Assembly (NCBI GenBank): GCA_000381605.1 | Contig: KB906757.1 | Coordinates: 62,001 to 126,000 of the forward strand | DNA length: 64,000 nt | Source: Acidobacteriaceae bacterium KBS 89 | Lineage (GTDB): Bacteria > Acidobacteriota > Terriglobia > Terriglobales > Acidobacteriaceae | Direction of reading: 5' to 3' | Shown: positions 50,014-59,395 of the stretch, one piece after another | Layout: the number at the start of each line of letters is the position of its first letter | Position numbering within the stretch: the stretch's first letter is position 1 | The notes under the pieces: model-generated | The model's input: the letters and a program-made list of their open reading frames with translations, nothing else | Told to the model about the DNA's origin: nothing | Databases searched by the model: none | Program-made: the position numbers and the translations under genes

Positions 50014-52458
50014 ATGCGTCGGTTTGTTACTTTAGCAGTTCTGTTACTTTTCACGATCCCTTTTGGCGTCTCGATCTCGGGCTGTTCGAAGAAATCTCCA
50101 ACGGTCTTCTGCAATGGCTCAGACTCCGGTATTCCTGTGGGCCAAGTAACGACCATTACGCTCGGCCCAAAGATAATCGGCATCTCGCTGAACTTTTCTC
50201 AGATCGGTCAGGTGAGTACTCCGGTGGCGACCGACTGCAAGGGGACTACCGAGACGGTGTCGAAGTACACCTATGGGACGTTCCTTGCGAACGGAACTCC
50301 GGATATGACCATCGCCGACGTGGAACCGACAAATGGGCGGCTGTGTGCGGGTACCTGGAACAGGAACACCGGTGGCGGCATCCCGGACTTCACGACCTGC
50401 AACCCGACCAATAAGAGCGGGACGGTCTATGTTGTTGCCAGCGGTGAGGGCGCGAGCAGCAATCCGCTGCCTATTTATGTGCATCCTGTGGTAACTAGTG
50501 TGGTGCTGGGGCCGTTGTCGACTGACTGTCTCAACGATCCAGCGACCAACTGCAGTCCTGCTGCGTTTGCCACGCAACAGGTAAGCTGCACGGTCGATCC
50601 TGGGACGGGATGCTGCACGACGCCAGTTTCGCTGGGAGCGGGGTCTGCACCGCTCAATAGTTGTGCTTCGCAGGGAACTACCGGACAACTTGCGGCGCGT
50701 GTGTATCAGAATGCATCGACATCGCTGGCGAACAATATCAGCTGCAAGGTCGGTCATCTCTCCTACGTTGCGCAGGCCTCGTCGGTAGTTACGATTGACC
50801 AGAACGGCGTGGCGACAGCGCAGCAGCCGGGATCGACTGTGATCACGGCAAATATCTCGAATGCCGGAAGTTCGGCGGGATTCTTCTCAACGTGTCCGCC
50901 GAAGTCCATTGCGTTGAGCGTTCCGGGGATCAATGGATCGAATTCGACCAGCGTGGTGGTGAATCCGAACAACACACAGCCAATTACGGCGATCGCCACA
51001 GACAAAAATGGAACGGTCCTGACCGGCCTCAGTCTGGAGTTCGTGTCGACGACGCCGACGACGATACCCGCAGCGGCTGCGGGAACGGTGACCCCACTCT
51101 TTCCCGGTGCAGCCGCAATTACGGCGGTCTGTCAGCCACCAAGCTGCAATCCTTCTCCGTTCAATCAGATTGGGCTGTTCGGCAACGGCAAGCCGGTGAC
51201 CTCGAACCCGGTCGCCGTGATCGCGCCGGGAATCAACAGCACCAACCTGTACATCGGGAGCACGAGTTCTCTCTACCTTCTGCCTGTGGACTTCACGCAG
51301 AGCGTTATCGGTTCTCCTGTTCGACTGCCTTATCAGCCGAACTCGATGGTCATCAGCAATGATGGCAGCACCATCTATATGGGCAGTTCATTTGAGATCA
51401 TGACGTTCAACGCTTTGTCGAACACCCTGACGAATCAGGACCCTTCGGTGACTGGTACGGTACTTGCGGTCTCGCCGGACGGAACGACGGTTGTGATCAC
51501 CGATCCGATACGGAATTTTGTCTATCTATACAACGGTGGCGGCACGGGTGGCATCAAGACCCAGTTTGGCGGCGTTGCGACGCATGCGGCGTTTTCGCCG
51601 GACAGCCAGACCGTGTACATCACGCTGGGCGACTACAACGCGTCAACGGGCGCAATCACTCCGAACAATCAGCTGCTGGTGTACTCGCAGTTCACGGGCT
51701 GGTACCAGACGACGTCTTCGCAGGCGACGACCGACGTGGCGCTTGGAGTACCGGCCGTCGGAGCGTTCTTTGGTGGAACTCCGACTACGGCTCGCACCTA
51801 TTGCCCGGTCACAACGCTTGCTGGTACGCAGCAGACGACCTCGTCCACGACTACCAATGTCTTCTACCCCGACGCCGGCGTGCTTGGACCGGCGACCAGT
51901 CGTCTTGCGACGACCAATGACGGGCTGCACGTGCTCGGAGCAACGGCGACGACGTTCACCGACCTTGCTTTGAAGACAGGGACAACACCGGGGCTGCCGA
52001 TCGGAGAGTGTCCTCCGCTCAACGGCTCGGTGACGCCGCCGGTAACGTTTGGTACGAGCGTGGCGTTCACTGGTGCATTGCCGGGCGTTACTGCGACATC
52101 AGTTACTGGCGTTTTCCCGACTTCGGATTCGACGACCGCGTTTGTTACCTATACGGGTACGGGCGGTGTGGTGCCAGCGTATAAACCGCAGCTTAACGGT
52201 CCAGGAACCCTGACGAGCATTCCGTTGTCCAAGGCCCTGGGGACACCGATTGCGCCGCTCACGGGTGTCGTTAGCGCGGACAACCAGACTTTCTACACCG
52301 GGACGTCGGGAGACAATGCGGTGCATCTGATCACGAAGCAGCCAGACGGTACGTACAAGGACGTGACGCCACCGATCGCTCCGAAACTACCGGACGTGAA
52401 CAACAACATCGCTGCGCCGAACTTGCTGGTTCAGAAGCCGCGGAAGGCCACCTCGTAG
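50014..52458 (+). CDS. Large lipoprotein with Ig-like and beta-propeller regions
   Basis: The 814-residue product begins MRRFVTLAVLLLFTIPFG and has a lipobox SISGC, so its Cys should be lipidated. The ATG at 50014 has GGGGAGG six bases ahead; the longer frame to 49927 precedes the signal. Several Cys pairs lie in residues 30-240 (NGRLCAGTW, TDCLNDPATNCSP, CTVDPGTGCC). A BIG2-type Ig-like part (about 255-320; VVTIDQNGVATAQQPGSTVI) follows. The second half reads like YncE-type propeller blades (NSMVISNDGSTIYMGSS, LAVSPDGTTVVITDP, HAAFSPDSQTVYITLG). It probably sits on the outer membrane. Its ligand is unknown. A strong terminator follows. Confidence 0.8.
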   Translation: MRRFVTLAVLLLFTIPFGVSISGCSKKSPTVFCNGSDSGIPVGQVTTITLGPKIIGISLNFSQIGQVSTPVATDCKGTTETVSKYTYGTFLANGTPDMTIADVEPTNGRLCAGTWNRNTGGGIPDFTTCNPTNKSGTVYVVASGEGASSNPLPIYVHPVVTSVVLGPLSTDCLNDPATNCSPAAFATQQVSCTVDPGTGCCTTPVSLGAGSAPLNSCASQGTTGQLAARVYQNASTSLANNISCKVGHLSYVAQASSVVTIDQNGVATAQQPGSTVITANISNAGSSAGFFSTCPPKSIALSVPGINGSNSTSVVVNPNNTQPITAIATDKNGTVLTGLSLEFVSTTPTTIPAAAAGTVTPLFPGAAAITAVCQPPSCNPSPFNQIGLFGNGKPVTSNPVAVIAPGINSTNLYIGSTSSLYLLPVDFTQSVIGSPVRLPYQPNSMVISNDGSTIYMGSSFEIMTFNALSNTLTNQDPSVTGTVLAVSPDGTTVVITDPIRNFVYLYNGGGTGGIKTQFGGVATHAAFSPDSQTVYITLGDYNASTGAITPNNQLLVYSQFTGWYQTTSSQATTDVALGVPAVGAFFGGTPTTARTYCPVTTLAGTQQTTSSTTTNVFYPDAGVLGPATSRLATTNDGLHVLGATATTFTDLALKTGTTPGLPIGECPPLNGSVTPPVTFGTSVAFTGALPGVTATSVTGVFPTSDSTTAFVTYTGTGGVVPAYKPQLNGPGTLTSIPLSKALGTPIAPLTGVVSADNQTFYTGTSGDNAVHLITKQPDGTYKDVTPPIAPKLPDVNNNIAAPNLLVQKPRKATS

Positions 52459-52476
52459 TTCGATCCAATCCACATG

Positions 52477-52506
52477 AAAAAGCCCTCTCTTCGGAGAGGG
52501 TTTTTT
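52477..52506 (+). terminator. Intrinsic terminator
   Basis: CCCTCTC, TTCG and GAGAGGG form a tight tetraloop stem, with AAAAAG before and TTTTTT after. It ends the lipoprotein transcript 18 bases after its stop. Confidence 0.92.
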
Positions 52507-52550
52507 CGTTTCGCATGACTTCCCTGCCTATTTCAGTCGGAAACCTTCCT

Positions 52551-52846
52551 GGGGTACCCCCCCTATTGCCCGCGCGTAAACTGCTTATAATAAATAGTTT
52601 AAGCAGTGCCGTTGCCTGCAAAATATTCATTCCAAGTAAGTTACGTCCAAAATATTGCAAATACAAGGGTTAGCTCATCTTTCCATGGTTGTACAAAGAA
52701 AAAGCCCCTCGAAGGGGCTGTGTCTTCTTCAATTCTCTTTCTATCTCTTAAGAATAGCAGTTTACGGATAACTAATACGCCAAATGTAAGTTGCTGCGAT
52801 GTAACGATTTAGCTCGTTTGGGGACTTGACACGCGATTTTGCTGAG
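52551..52846 (+). repeat. Dispersed intergenic element, copy 2
   Basis: This fills most of the 415-base gap between the convergent lipoprotein and PhoU-like genes. It matches 3536-3801 in ordered blocks: GGGGTACC plus a C-run and TATTGCCCGCGCGTAA (52551-52579), GTTGCCTGCAAAATATT, GTTACGTCCAAA (52640-52651), GGTTAGC, GATAACTAATACGCCAA (52767-52783) and GGGACTTGACACGCGATTTT near the end. A stem ACTGCTTA/TAAGCAGT (52580-52587 with 52600-52607) sits where copy 1 has a stem of different sequence. It is longer than copy 1 by about 30 bases, mostly in the middle. No ORF was found. Confidence 0.75.
52699..52719 (-). terminator. Terminator for the PhoU-like gene, inside the repeat element
   Basis: On the minus strand AGCCCCT, TCG and AGGGGCT pair over 7 bp and are followed by TTTTTC. 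It lies about 155 bases after the PhoU-like stop and falls within element copy 2. Confidence 0.75.
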
Positions 52847-52873
52847 GTTTTTGAAGAAACTATTTTGAAGGCG

Positions 52874-53554
52874 CTACAGACTGACCCTGGCGCCAGAAGC
52901 CACGACGAGCCTGGGGCCTTCGAGCCAGAAGACGATCGCTTCTGCGATTTCGTACGTCTGTCTTGCAATCTGTTTGAGGCTGTTGGCAATTGCCAGTTCG
53001 AGGGCGGCCGGTATAGCAGTTTGCCGGGTTGTGTCGTTGCGCAGGTCGTGCGATGCCTGTTCGAGCAATCTCGGCAAGTCATGGTTGAGCAGAACCGCCT
53101 CGGCGTGTTGACCGTTCTTCTTAAACAAAGCAACGATGCAGAGGCACATGAGGCGGTTGATGAGGTAGCAGACCTTTTCGAGGGCAGCGGCACCGGGGCG
53201 CCGAACGTCCTCGAGAAGCAACATGGTGTGGTGTGCGATTTCGGCGGCTGCAGTGCATGTGGCTTGAAGAGCGTTGGAGATCCGCAAGGCAGATACGGGA
53301 AAGCGTGCCACTGAAGCGAGGTCCGGCCCCTCCAAGAGGGCCAGTTCCTTCATCGAAAGTTGACGACAAATTTCCGTGATTCTACGGTGAAGCTCACGGA
53401 GTTCGCGGTCGCCCCGCCTGACGTACCTGCAGAACTCCGGGCTGCCCAGTTTGTAGCCTTTGATCGCGTAGTCGACTGCACGCTGCGACAGCTTTGACAT
53501 GTCAAGCAGATGTAGCCGTAGGTCTTGAATGCGTTTCTGTGCGTCTTTGTACAT
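52874..53554 (-). CDS. PhoU-like domain protein
   Basis: The 226-residue all-helical protein looks like PhoU, the family that links phosphate uptake to two-component signalling. Repeated helices read IQDLRLHLLDMSKLSQRAVDY and, in the second half, LLLEDVRRPGAAALEKVCYLI. GDRELRELHRRITEICRQL carries the acidic ExxxDxxxD-like turn in weaker form than standard PhoU. The ATG at 53554 has AAGGATCC upstream; the frame to 53665 adds unrelated residues. No pst transporter or phoB/phoR gene is near, so its partner is elsewhere or it has another role. Confidence 0.75.
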   Translation of the reverse strand: MYKDAQKRIQDLRLHLLDMSKLSQRAVDYAIKGYKLGSPEFCRYVRRGDRELRELHRRITEICRQLSMKELALLEGPDLASVARFPVSALRISNALQATCTAAAEIAHHTMLLLEDVRRPGAAALEKVCYLINRLMCLCIVALFKKNGQHAEAVLLNHDLPRLLEQASHDLRNDTTRQTAIPAALELAIANSLKQIARQTYEIAEAIVFWLEGPRLVVASGARVSL

Positions 53555-53882
53555 TTTTCTCGGATCCTTACGTGTCAGGGAGTATTTGCGTGTTCTGGAT
53601 TTAGTGAACCGCAGCAAGAAAGTGTTACAGGTCAGCCAGCGTTGGGCCCATATGTCATATATCACCCCATGCTAACCTTATGTATGCACTTGCATGCACA
53701 AGGATGCAAAACTTTGACATGCAATTTACCAAACCGTGACAACTTCATGGGCTCCGGCTGGAGGACCGCCGCAAGCCTTGTGTTATCAATAGAAATATGA
53801 CATTGGGCCATCGACGTCGAGCCAGAAACGAGCATCCAAATGGAGAGCGTGCAGGCAACATCGGACAGAAAGGGGTGAACCG
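53555..53882. other. Divergent intergenic region with short palindromes
   Basis: This 328-base gap between the PhoU-like start (minus) and the GntR-type regulator start (plus) has no gene. It contains CTTGCATGCACAAG (53689-53702), a near-palindrome, followed by GGATGCAAAACTTTGACATG. Repeated TGCATGC/ATGCA units nearby could be an operator for the regulator. No terminator is seen. Confidence 0.35.
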
Positions 53883-54728
53883 ATGATCGACAATCCAAAG
53901 GACATACCCGCATTGCGACGAGGATCCAAACATACGAGAACCTCAGGGACCAGAGTGGCTGAGGCGGTGGGCCGGCCGCTGCGCGATGCGAGGAGGGTGC
54001 ATAGCGCCAACATCTTGGGAGCCGATAAGTCGGGAGCCAACAACTCAGGCGTAAAAGTCTCGGGGAAAGAGACGGCCAATGCCGCAGGTGGGAAGGGGTC
54101 TCGCGGGCCGAAGGCCTATCAACTTCTGCGGGAGGCCATTGCTACATGCAGGCTGAAGCCGGGCGACAGGGTGCTCGAGAGCGAATTGGCAACCATGTTC
54201 CACATGAGCCGAACACCGATTCGCGAGGCGATTGCTGCGCTTGAGGCCGACGGGCTGGTCTCAGTTGATGGAGCGCGCGGGCGGATCGTGACGAAGCTCG
54301 ACTACCAAAGCACGATGGAGCTGTACGCGGTTCGGGAGGTTCTGGAATCGACAGCGGCCGGCCTGGCAGCGAGAAACGCCTCTGAGATGGAGATTATCGC
54401 GTTGCGCGACATGGTCGAGCTGGAAGCGCAGATTCTCGAGGACTCAGGCAGGCTGGCGGAACACAATCGCCGGTTCCACGAGGCGATCTATTACTGCTCG
54501 CACAACCGATACATTTTGAAGATGCTTGAGTACCTGCAGACTGCGATGATTCTTCTTCAGCCGATGGGGCGCATGGGAAGAGATCGCGACGAAACTGCGC
54601 TGAGGGAACATCGCGCGATCGTCGACGCGATCGAGACGCGCGACCCTGCGGCTTCCGAGGCGGCAATTCGCAATCATGTAAGGCGCGCCCAACAGGCCCG
54701 CATCAAACTGCTGCTGCAAAACGGGTGA
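53883..54728 (+). CDS. GntR-family regulator with FCD ligand domain
   Basis: The 281-residue protein has a winged-helix domain of the FadR subfamily (about 78-145; AYQLLREAIATCRLKPGDRV, ESELATMFHMSRTPIREAIA, LEADGLVSVDGARGRIVT) and an all-helical FCD domain (about 150-275; LYAVREVLESTAAGLAARNA, HNRRFHEAIYYCSHNRYIL, EHRAIVDAIETRDPAASEAA). The His and acidic residues there likely bind a metal or a carboxylate. The first ~70 residues are a basic, Ser/Gly/Ala-rich extension not usual in the family. AAGGGG lies about eight bases before the ATG. A convergent glucan-synthase-like gene ends 33 bases downstream. The ligand is unknown; the genes it controls may include its neighbours. Confidence 0.9.
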   Translation: MIDNPKDIPALRRGSKHTRTSGTRVAEAVGRPLRDARRVHSANILGADKSGANNSGVKVSGKETANAAGGKGSRGPKAYQLLREAIATCRLKPGDRVLESELATMFHMSRTPIREAIAALEADGLVSVDGARGRIVTKLDYQSTMELYAVREVLESTAAGLAARNASEMEIIALRDMVELEAQILEDSGRLAEHNRRFHEAIYYCSHNRYILKMLEYLQTAMILLQPMGRMGRDRDETALREHRAIVDAIETRDPAASEAAIRNHVRRAQQARIKLLLQNG

Positions 54729-54760
54729 GTGGCGGCTGGTGGTGGTTCTTGAGCGCGTCC

Positions 54761-57700
54761 TTACTCTTCACTCTTCTCGCTGAGTTTGGACTGGACTGAA
54801 AGCTCCTTTAACGTCTCTTTGCTCAAAGGCTTTTCGTGGAGGAGGAGTTCGGCTGCACGGACGCGTGGAGTGCCGTGGAACCATTGCTGCACGATGTTAT
54901 CCTTCAGCAGATTGGTCAAGGCGAGAAGACACATACCCTGATGGTGCGCCATCCAGGAACGGACCAGCTCGGGTTGATTGCCCTTAGTGTAGTCGGCCGC
55001 TTCGTAAAAACCGTAGTTGCCCATCCAATTCATCGCAGCCATGCGCCGAAGGTTTGCAATCGCTTCCTTGCGAAGGACGGAGAGCGCGAGGAAGGAAGAG
55101 TAGGGCGAGATGACCGGGCCATCTTCGGCTCCGTATTTGAGAGCCAGCTTGGGAATTCCCCATGCCTGATAGGCGTACCTTCCGAGCGGGTCCATCTTGG
55201 CGAAGCCCGACTCCGAGATGCCCCAGGGGATGTTGCGCACGTGGTCGCGTTGGATGCGAACGGCGGATTCGAGTGAACGCGAGATGAGCGTGTTGGGGAA
55301 GGTGCGCATCCACAAGGAGGGCATCATGTACTCGAACATGGTTCCCGTCCAGGAGAGAAGAGCGGGGTTGCCTTTGACGAGAACGTGGGAGCGGTCGAGG
55401 CGGAACCAGGATTGTTGGGGGATGTCTCCGCGGGCGACGGCGATGAAGGAGGCGATGCGTGCCTCGGAGGCGAGGAGGTCATAGCAGGCTGAATGCAGCT
55501 CGCCCGTTGGGCCGTCGTAGCCGATGGAGAGGAGCTGACGCGATTCGACGAAGAGAAAGTCGTAGGGCATGGCGTCGGCGTGACGCTCTGCTTCGGCTGC
55601 GATGCGGGCGATGTCGGTCTTTAGTTTCTCCAGGCGCTGTGCGGCGTCGGAGACGAGGGCGCGTAGGGACTGGGCCGAGGCGGCGAGAGGAGAGTCGGGT
55701 GGCAGCTTAGGAATTGCAGCGGCGATTCTTGAATCCAACTCGGTCGCGTAGGAGGTGGCGTCCTGCAAGGTGGGAACGCACCCGTCTTCGGCTCCGCTGA
55801 GTTGAGGAAGGGCGAAGAGGGCCTCAAATTGAGGGAGAAACCACGGCATGTAGTTCTGCACGAAGATGGAGAGCGTGACGAGGCGGCGTGAGAGTTCGTG
55901 GACAAACCAGTCGCCACGGTTTGTGCCGGAGAGATCGTCTTCGATGGGTATGGTGAGAGCGGGCGATGCTGTCTGTTGGAGGAGAGAGCGGACATGGGCG
56001 CGTATTTTGGCGACGTCGGCGTCTTCGTCGGGGCTGCTATCGGTATTGTTGTCGGCTTTAGCGTCGGCTTTGGATGTCGAGGAGTTTGGGCTCATCTGCT
56101 CGAGCTCGGAAAATACACGGACGTCCAACAGAGGACGCTTCAAGAGATCGAGGGCACCGGTGTGCAAGGTGTAGAGCGAGGCAGCCAGATTGCCGCTGTC
56201 GACGGTGGAGACCGTGAAAGGGGCGATGGGCTGGAGGGTCTCCATGTCGTACCAGTTGTAGATGTGGCCGCGCTGCTTCTCGAGGCGGTCGTAGGTGTCG
56301 AGGGTTCCCAGGGTGGCTTCGGCGAACTCGGGGAGCGTGAGAAAGCCGAACTCGTAGGCCGCCTGGCGGGCGTTGAAGAGCATGCCGAGATTTGTGGGGG
56401 ACAACTTCCGAATCTGAAGCATGCCCTTTTCTTCGACGTTGTCGGGAATGAGCCAGTGATTTTTTTCGCCACCGAACTCATGGAAGTATCGCCAGATGTG
56501 GAGGGCTTGTTGCTGGAGGAAGAGGCGGTCGGATGCGGTGAGTGGGCCCTCCTGCTGGCGGGGAGGCGAGTTGAGCCAGATTGCGACGAGCGGTGCGACG
56601 GCCCATAACAAGAGAATTGGACCCGCTGCGATGAGCGACCAGATGTTGGTGAAGGCGAGGGCGAGCGCGATAACCAGCGCGGTGACAGGCGAGAGTTGGA
56701 GGTAGACGTCCAACGAGTTGCGGGAGCGGCCGGTTTCTACTTGTGCGGCTGTCTCCCACTCAAGGAGATGTTTTCCGGAGACGAGGCTGCGGCTCAGCGA
56801 GCGGGTGATCGCGTCGAGCGAGAGAAACATGTGGTGAGGCAGGAAGGTGAGATTGAGGATTGTGAATCCGAAGGACGAGGCGAAGGTTGTGATGCCTTCG
56901 CGCGCGCCGACGAAACTTAATTTGAACAAGGCGCGGCCAAGGCTGAAGGCTAGTTGGACGAAGACTGGGAGGAGGAGGAGGACGAGGCCGGCGATGGTCC
57001 AGTAGAGTGCTCCGCCCGGGAGGACGAACCATCCGAGGACGAAGAGGAGGAAGGTGACGGGCTCGACCAGGCTGCGGCGGAGGTTGTCGAGGATCTTCCA
57101 GCGGGAGATGGTGCTGATGGGATTTGCGATGAGTCTGCCTGACTCGTCTGGGACACGGCCCGAGAGCCACCGCGCGATCTGCCAGTCGCCGCGGACCCAG
57201 CGATGTTTGCGGCGAGTGTGTGCCGAGTAGTGCGAGGGATAGTCGTCGATGATTTCGATGTCGGTGACGAGGCCGGCGCGAGCGTAGGAGCCTTCGATGA
57301 GGTCGTGTGAGAGGAGGGCGTTTCGGGGAAAGCGGCGGTCGAGGACTTCGTGCAGGACGCTGACCTCGTAGATGCCCTTGCCGGCGAAGATGCCTTCGCC
57401 GAAGAGGTCCTGGTAGACATCGGAGACGGCGCGAGTGTAGATGTCGAAGCCGGTTTCGCCGGAGTAGAGGGAGGCGAGGCGGGAGCGGGAGGCGGAGGAG
57501 ACGCTGACGCCGACGCGTGGCTGCAGGATGCCGTAGCCCTCGGTGACGATGCGGAGCTTCGGATCGATGATGGCCTGGTTGAGTGGATGGGCCATGGTGC
57601 CGATCATGCGTGCGGCGGTTCCACGCGGCAGTTGGGTGTCGGAGTCGAGCGTGATGATGTAGCAGACGCGTTCCAGTACTTCGAGGGGCCCTGCTTTGAG

Positions 57701-59305
57701 AGGGAAGCTGTCGAACTTATGCAGCAAGAATTTGTTGAGGTCGAGGAGTTTGCCGCGCTTGCGCTCCCATCCCATCCAGACGCCCTGGCGAGAGTTGAAG
57801 ATTCGATGGCGATGAAGGAGGAAGAAGGAGCCGCCCTTCTCGTGGCAATACTTCGCGTTCAATTCGTTGACGCAGCGTACGGCCAGCTCCGCAAGGGGGT
57901 TTGAATTTTCATCGAGGGGACGGGCCTTGGCGTCGGGAAGATCGGTGAGAAGGCCGAAGTGGATGTTGGGGTCCTGGTTCGAGAGATAGCGGGCCTCGAG
58001 CTCGTCGAAGAGCTCGCGGACCTGCTTCTCGTTGAGGAGGAGGGTGGGGACGACGACGAGGCTGATCGCGTCATCGGGGACGCCCTTGGAAAAATCGATC
58101 TTGGGAAGCGAGTGGGCCTTCATCAGAGCGGTGACGGTGTTGTTCACCAGATCTACGGCGCCCTGCGACGCCGGGAGGAGCGCGAACAGGAGAGCACCGA
58201 TCACGGGCCAGAAGGCATGATGAGGAACGAGAGGCGCAATGACGGCGACGATGAGAAGACAGGAGAGCGTGAAGATGCCGAGGATGTAGAAATCCTCTTT
58301 CCAATGACGGAGAAAGCTGCGCACTCTTTCGATAGGTGGAGCGTTATATCCGATACTCCGGCTGAGCAGAGGAAGGCCTTCAGCGAAGAGGTAGTAGCCG
58401 ATGTGCATGGTGCGTCGGGCGTGACGGGGATCGGAGTCGGGGGTTTGAGCGGCGCGCAGGGCGAGGTCGAGAGCGAACTGGGCAGTTTCGACTTCGCTTG
58501 CGTCGGCGTGTCGCGCCAGCTCGGCGACCCGTAGGTGGTAGGTATGGCGGGTCTCGTCCTCCATCTGGGCAAAGGCACAGGCTGGGTCCTCGCGGAGGAT
58601 CGCGTCGAATGCGATGAGGGGCTCAAGCACGTTGCGCCACTCGAACTGGTTAAGGCGCCGCATGCTATGGAGGATGGCAGAGAAGGGCGACTGCTCGATG
58701 GGCGGGAGCTCTCCTGCCTTGAAGGCCTCCTCGGCGCGATCGAGGATGTATTCGAGCTGGGCAAGCTTGAGGGCCTGCGGGAGAACCGTGACCTCCTCGA
58801 GCAAGAGCGCATCGCGCCGCTGCGTCTGTAGAACGTAGACGGTGAGAGATTCGGGGGACCAGATCCCCTTGGCCGCGGAGAGATATCCTTCTGCGAGGTT
58901 GATTGCACGTGGCAAGTCTTTGTCGCCGTCTACGCGAACGTGGGGGAGCGAGGCGAAGGTGGCAGCGGTGTCGTCTCCGGCGATAAGCGCGCCCTCGAGC
59001 ATGCGTGTGCTCTCCAAGAGCTCAAGCTGTGGCGTAAGCTCCTGCAGCGAGGCGGTCTTGCGGCAGGCGCGGAGGATTTCGGTCAGGCGTTCCTGCAGGC
59101 GGACGAGCCGGGCGGACAGACCGCCGCCCTTGGGATGGGCCGGCACCATCTCCCACTGTCTGCTGAGCGCCTCGGCCCTTTCCTCCAACTCCAATTCAGA
59201 GACGTCGGGGCGCTCCGGCAGTCCGGCGGTCGGCATCTCCAATGCCGGCGCGGTGGGAGGCAGCGAATGTTCTGAAGCGGCCGGTTGCTGGGAAGATGGT
59301 GCCAT
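54761..59305 (-). CDS. Cyclic beta-1,2-glucan synthase-like protein (GT84 plus glycoamylase-type domain), lacking the GH94 part
   Basis: The 1514-residue inner-membrane protein resembles NdvB/Cgs. Membrane helices lie near 345-395. A GT84-type glycosyltransferase follows, with DxD in ITLDSDTQLPRG near 551 and HRWVRGDWQIARW near 702. More helices span about 745-920 (VTFLLFVLGWFVLPGGALYW, LVIALALAFTNIWSLIAAG). A glycoamylase-type domain (PF10091-like) closes the protein: YNWYDMETLQPIAPF, VDSGNLAASLYTL, YGEDGPVISPYSS-like text, NWMGNYGFYEAADYT and MAHHQGMCLLALTNLL. Known Cgs proteins go on for over 1000 residues with GH94-type domains that set chain length; here a stop follows the glycoamylase part. 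The ATG at 59305 has AAAGG ahead; a TTG at 59341 is also in frame. An ABC exporter gene lies 90 bases upstream. Confidence 0.85.
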   Translation of the reverse strand: MAPSSQQPAASEHSLPPTAPALEMPTAGLPERPDVSELELEERAEALSRQWEMVPAHPKGGGLSARLVRLQERLTEILRACRKTASLQELTPQLELLESTRMLEGALIAGDDTAATFASLPHVRVDGDKDLPRAINLAEGYLSAAKGIWSPESLTVYVLQTQRRDALLLEEVTVLPQALKLAQLEYILDRAEEAFKAGELPPIEQSPFSAILHSMRRLNQFEWRNVLEPLIAFDAILREDPACAFAQMEDETRHTYHLRVAELARHADASEVETAQFALDLALRAAQTPDSDPRHARRTMHIGYYLFAEGLPLLSRSIGYNAPPIERVRSFLRHWKEDFYILGIFTLSCLLIVAVIAPLVPHHAFWPVIGALLFALLPASQGAVDLVNNTVTALMKAHSLPKIDFSKGVPDDAISLVVVPTLLLNEKQVRELFDELEARYLSNQDPNIHFGLLTDLPDAKARPLDENSNPLAELAVRCVNELNAKYCHEKGGSFFLLHRHRIFNSRQGVWMGWERKRGKLLDLNKFLLHKFDSFPLKAGPLEVLERVCYIITLDSDTQLPRGTAARMIGTMAHPLNQAIIDPKLRIVTEGYGILQPRVGVSVSSASRSRLASLYSGETGFDIYTRAVSDVYQDLFGEGIFAGKGIYEVSVLHEVLDRRFPRNALLSHDLIEGSYARAGLVTDIEIIDDYPSHYSAHTRRKHRWVRGDWQIARWLSGRVPDESGRLIANPISTISRWKILDNLRRSLVEPVTFLLFVLGWFVLPGGALYWTIAGLVLLLLPVFVQLAFSLGRALFKLSFVGAREGITTFASSFGFTILNLTFLPHHMFLSLDAITRSLSRSLVSGKHLLEWETAAQVETGRSRNSLDVYLQLSPVTALVIALALAFTNIWSLIAAGPILLLWAVAPLVAIWLNSPPRQQEGPLTASDRLFLQQQALHIWRYFHEFGGEKNHWLIPDNVEEKGMLQIRKLSPTNLGMLFNARQAAYEFGFLTLPEFAEATLGTLDTYDRLEKQRGHIYNWYDMETLQPIAPFTVSTVDSGNLAASLYTLHTGALDLLKRPLLDVRVFSELEQMSPNSSTSKADAKADNNTDSSPDEDADVAKIRAHVRSLLQQTASPALTIPIEDDLSGTNRGDWFVHELSRRLVTLSIFVQNYMPWFLPQFEALFALPQLSGAEDGCVPTLQDATSYATELDSRIAAAIPKLPPDSPLAASAQSLRALVSDAAQRLEKLKTDIARIAAEAERHADAMPYDFLFVESRQLLSIGYDGPTGELHSACYDLLASEARIASFIAVARGDIPQQSWFRLDRSHVLVKGNPALLSWTGTMFEYMMPSLWMRTFPNTLISRSLESAVRIQRDHVRNIPWGISESGFAKMDPLGRYAYQAWGIPKLALKYGAEDGPVISPYSSFLALSVLRKEAIANLRRMAAMNWMGNYGFYEAADYTKGNQPELVRSWMAHHQGMCLLALTNLLKDNIVQQWFHGTPRVRAAELLLHEKPLSKETLKELSVQSKLSEKSEE

Positions 59306-59395
59306 GATGCCTTTCTTTATCTCATTCGACCTTGGGAGCAAGGGTACGTCCGTTCTACTCTTTTTTGTGCTGCCCGGTAGGATGCGTGGCCGAGC

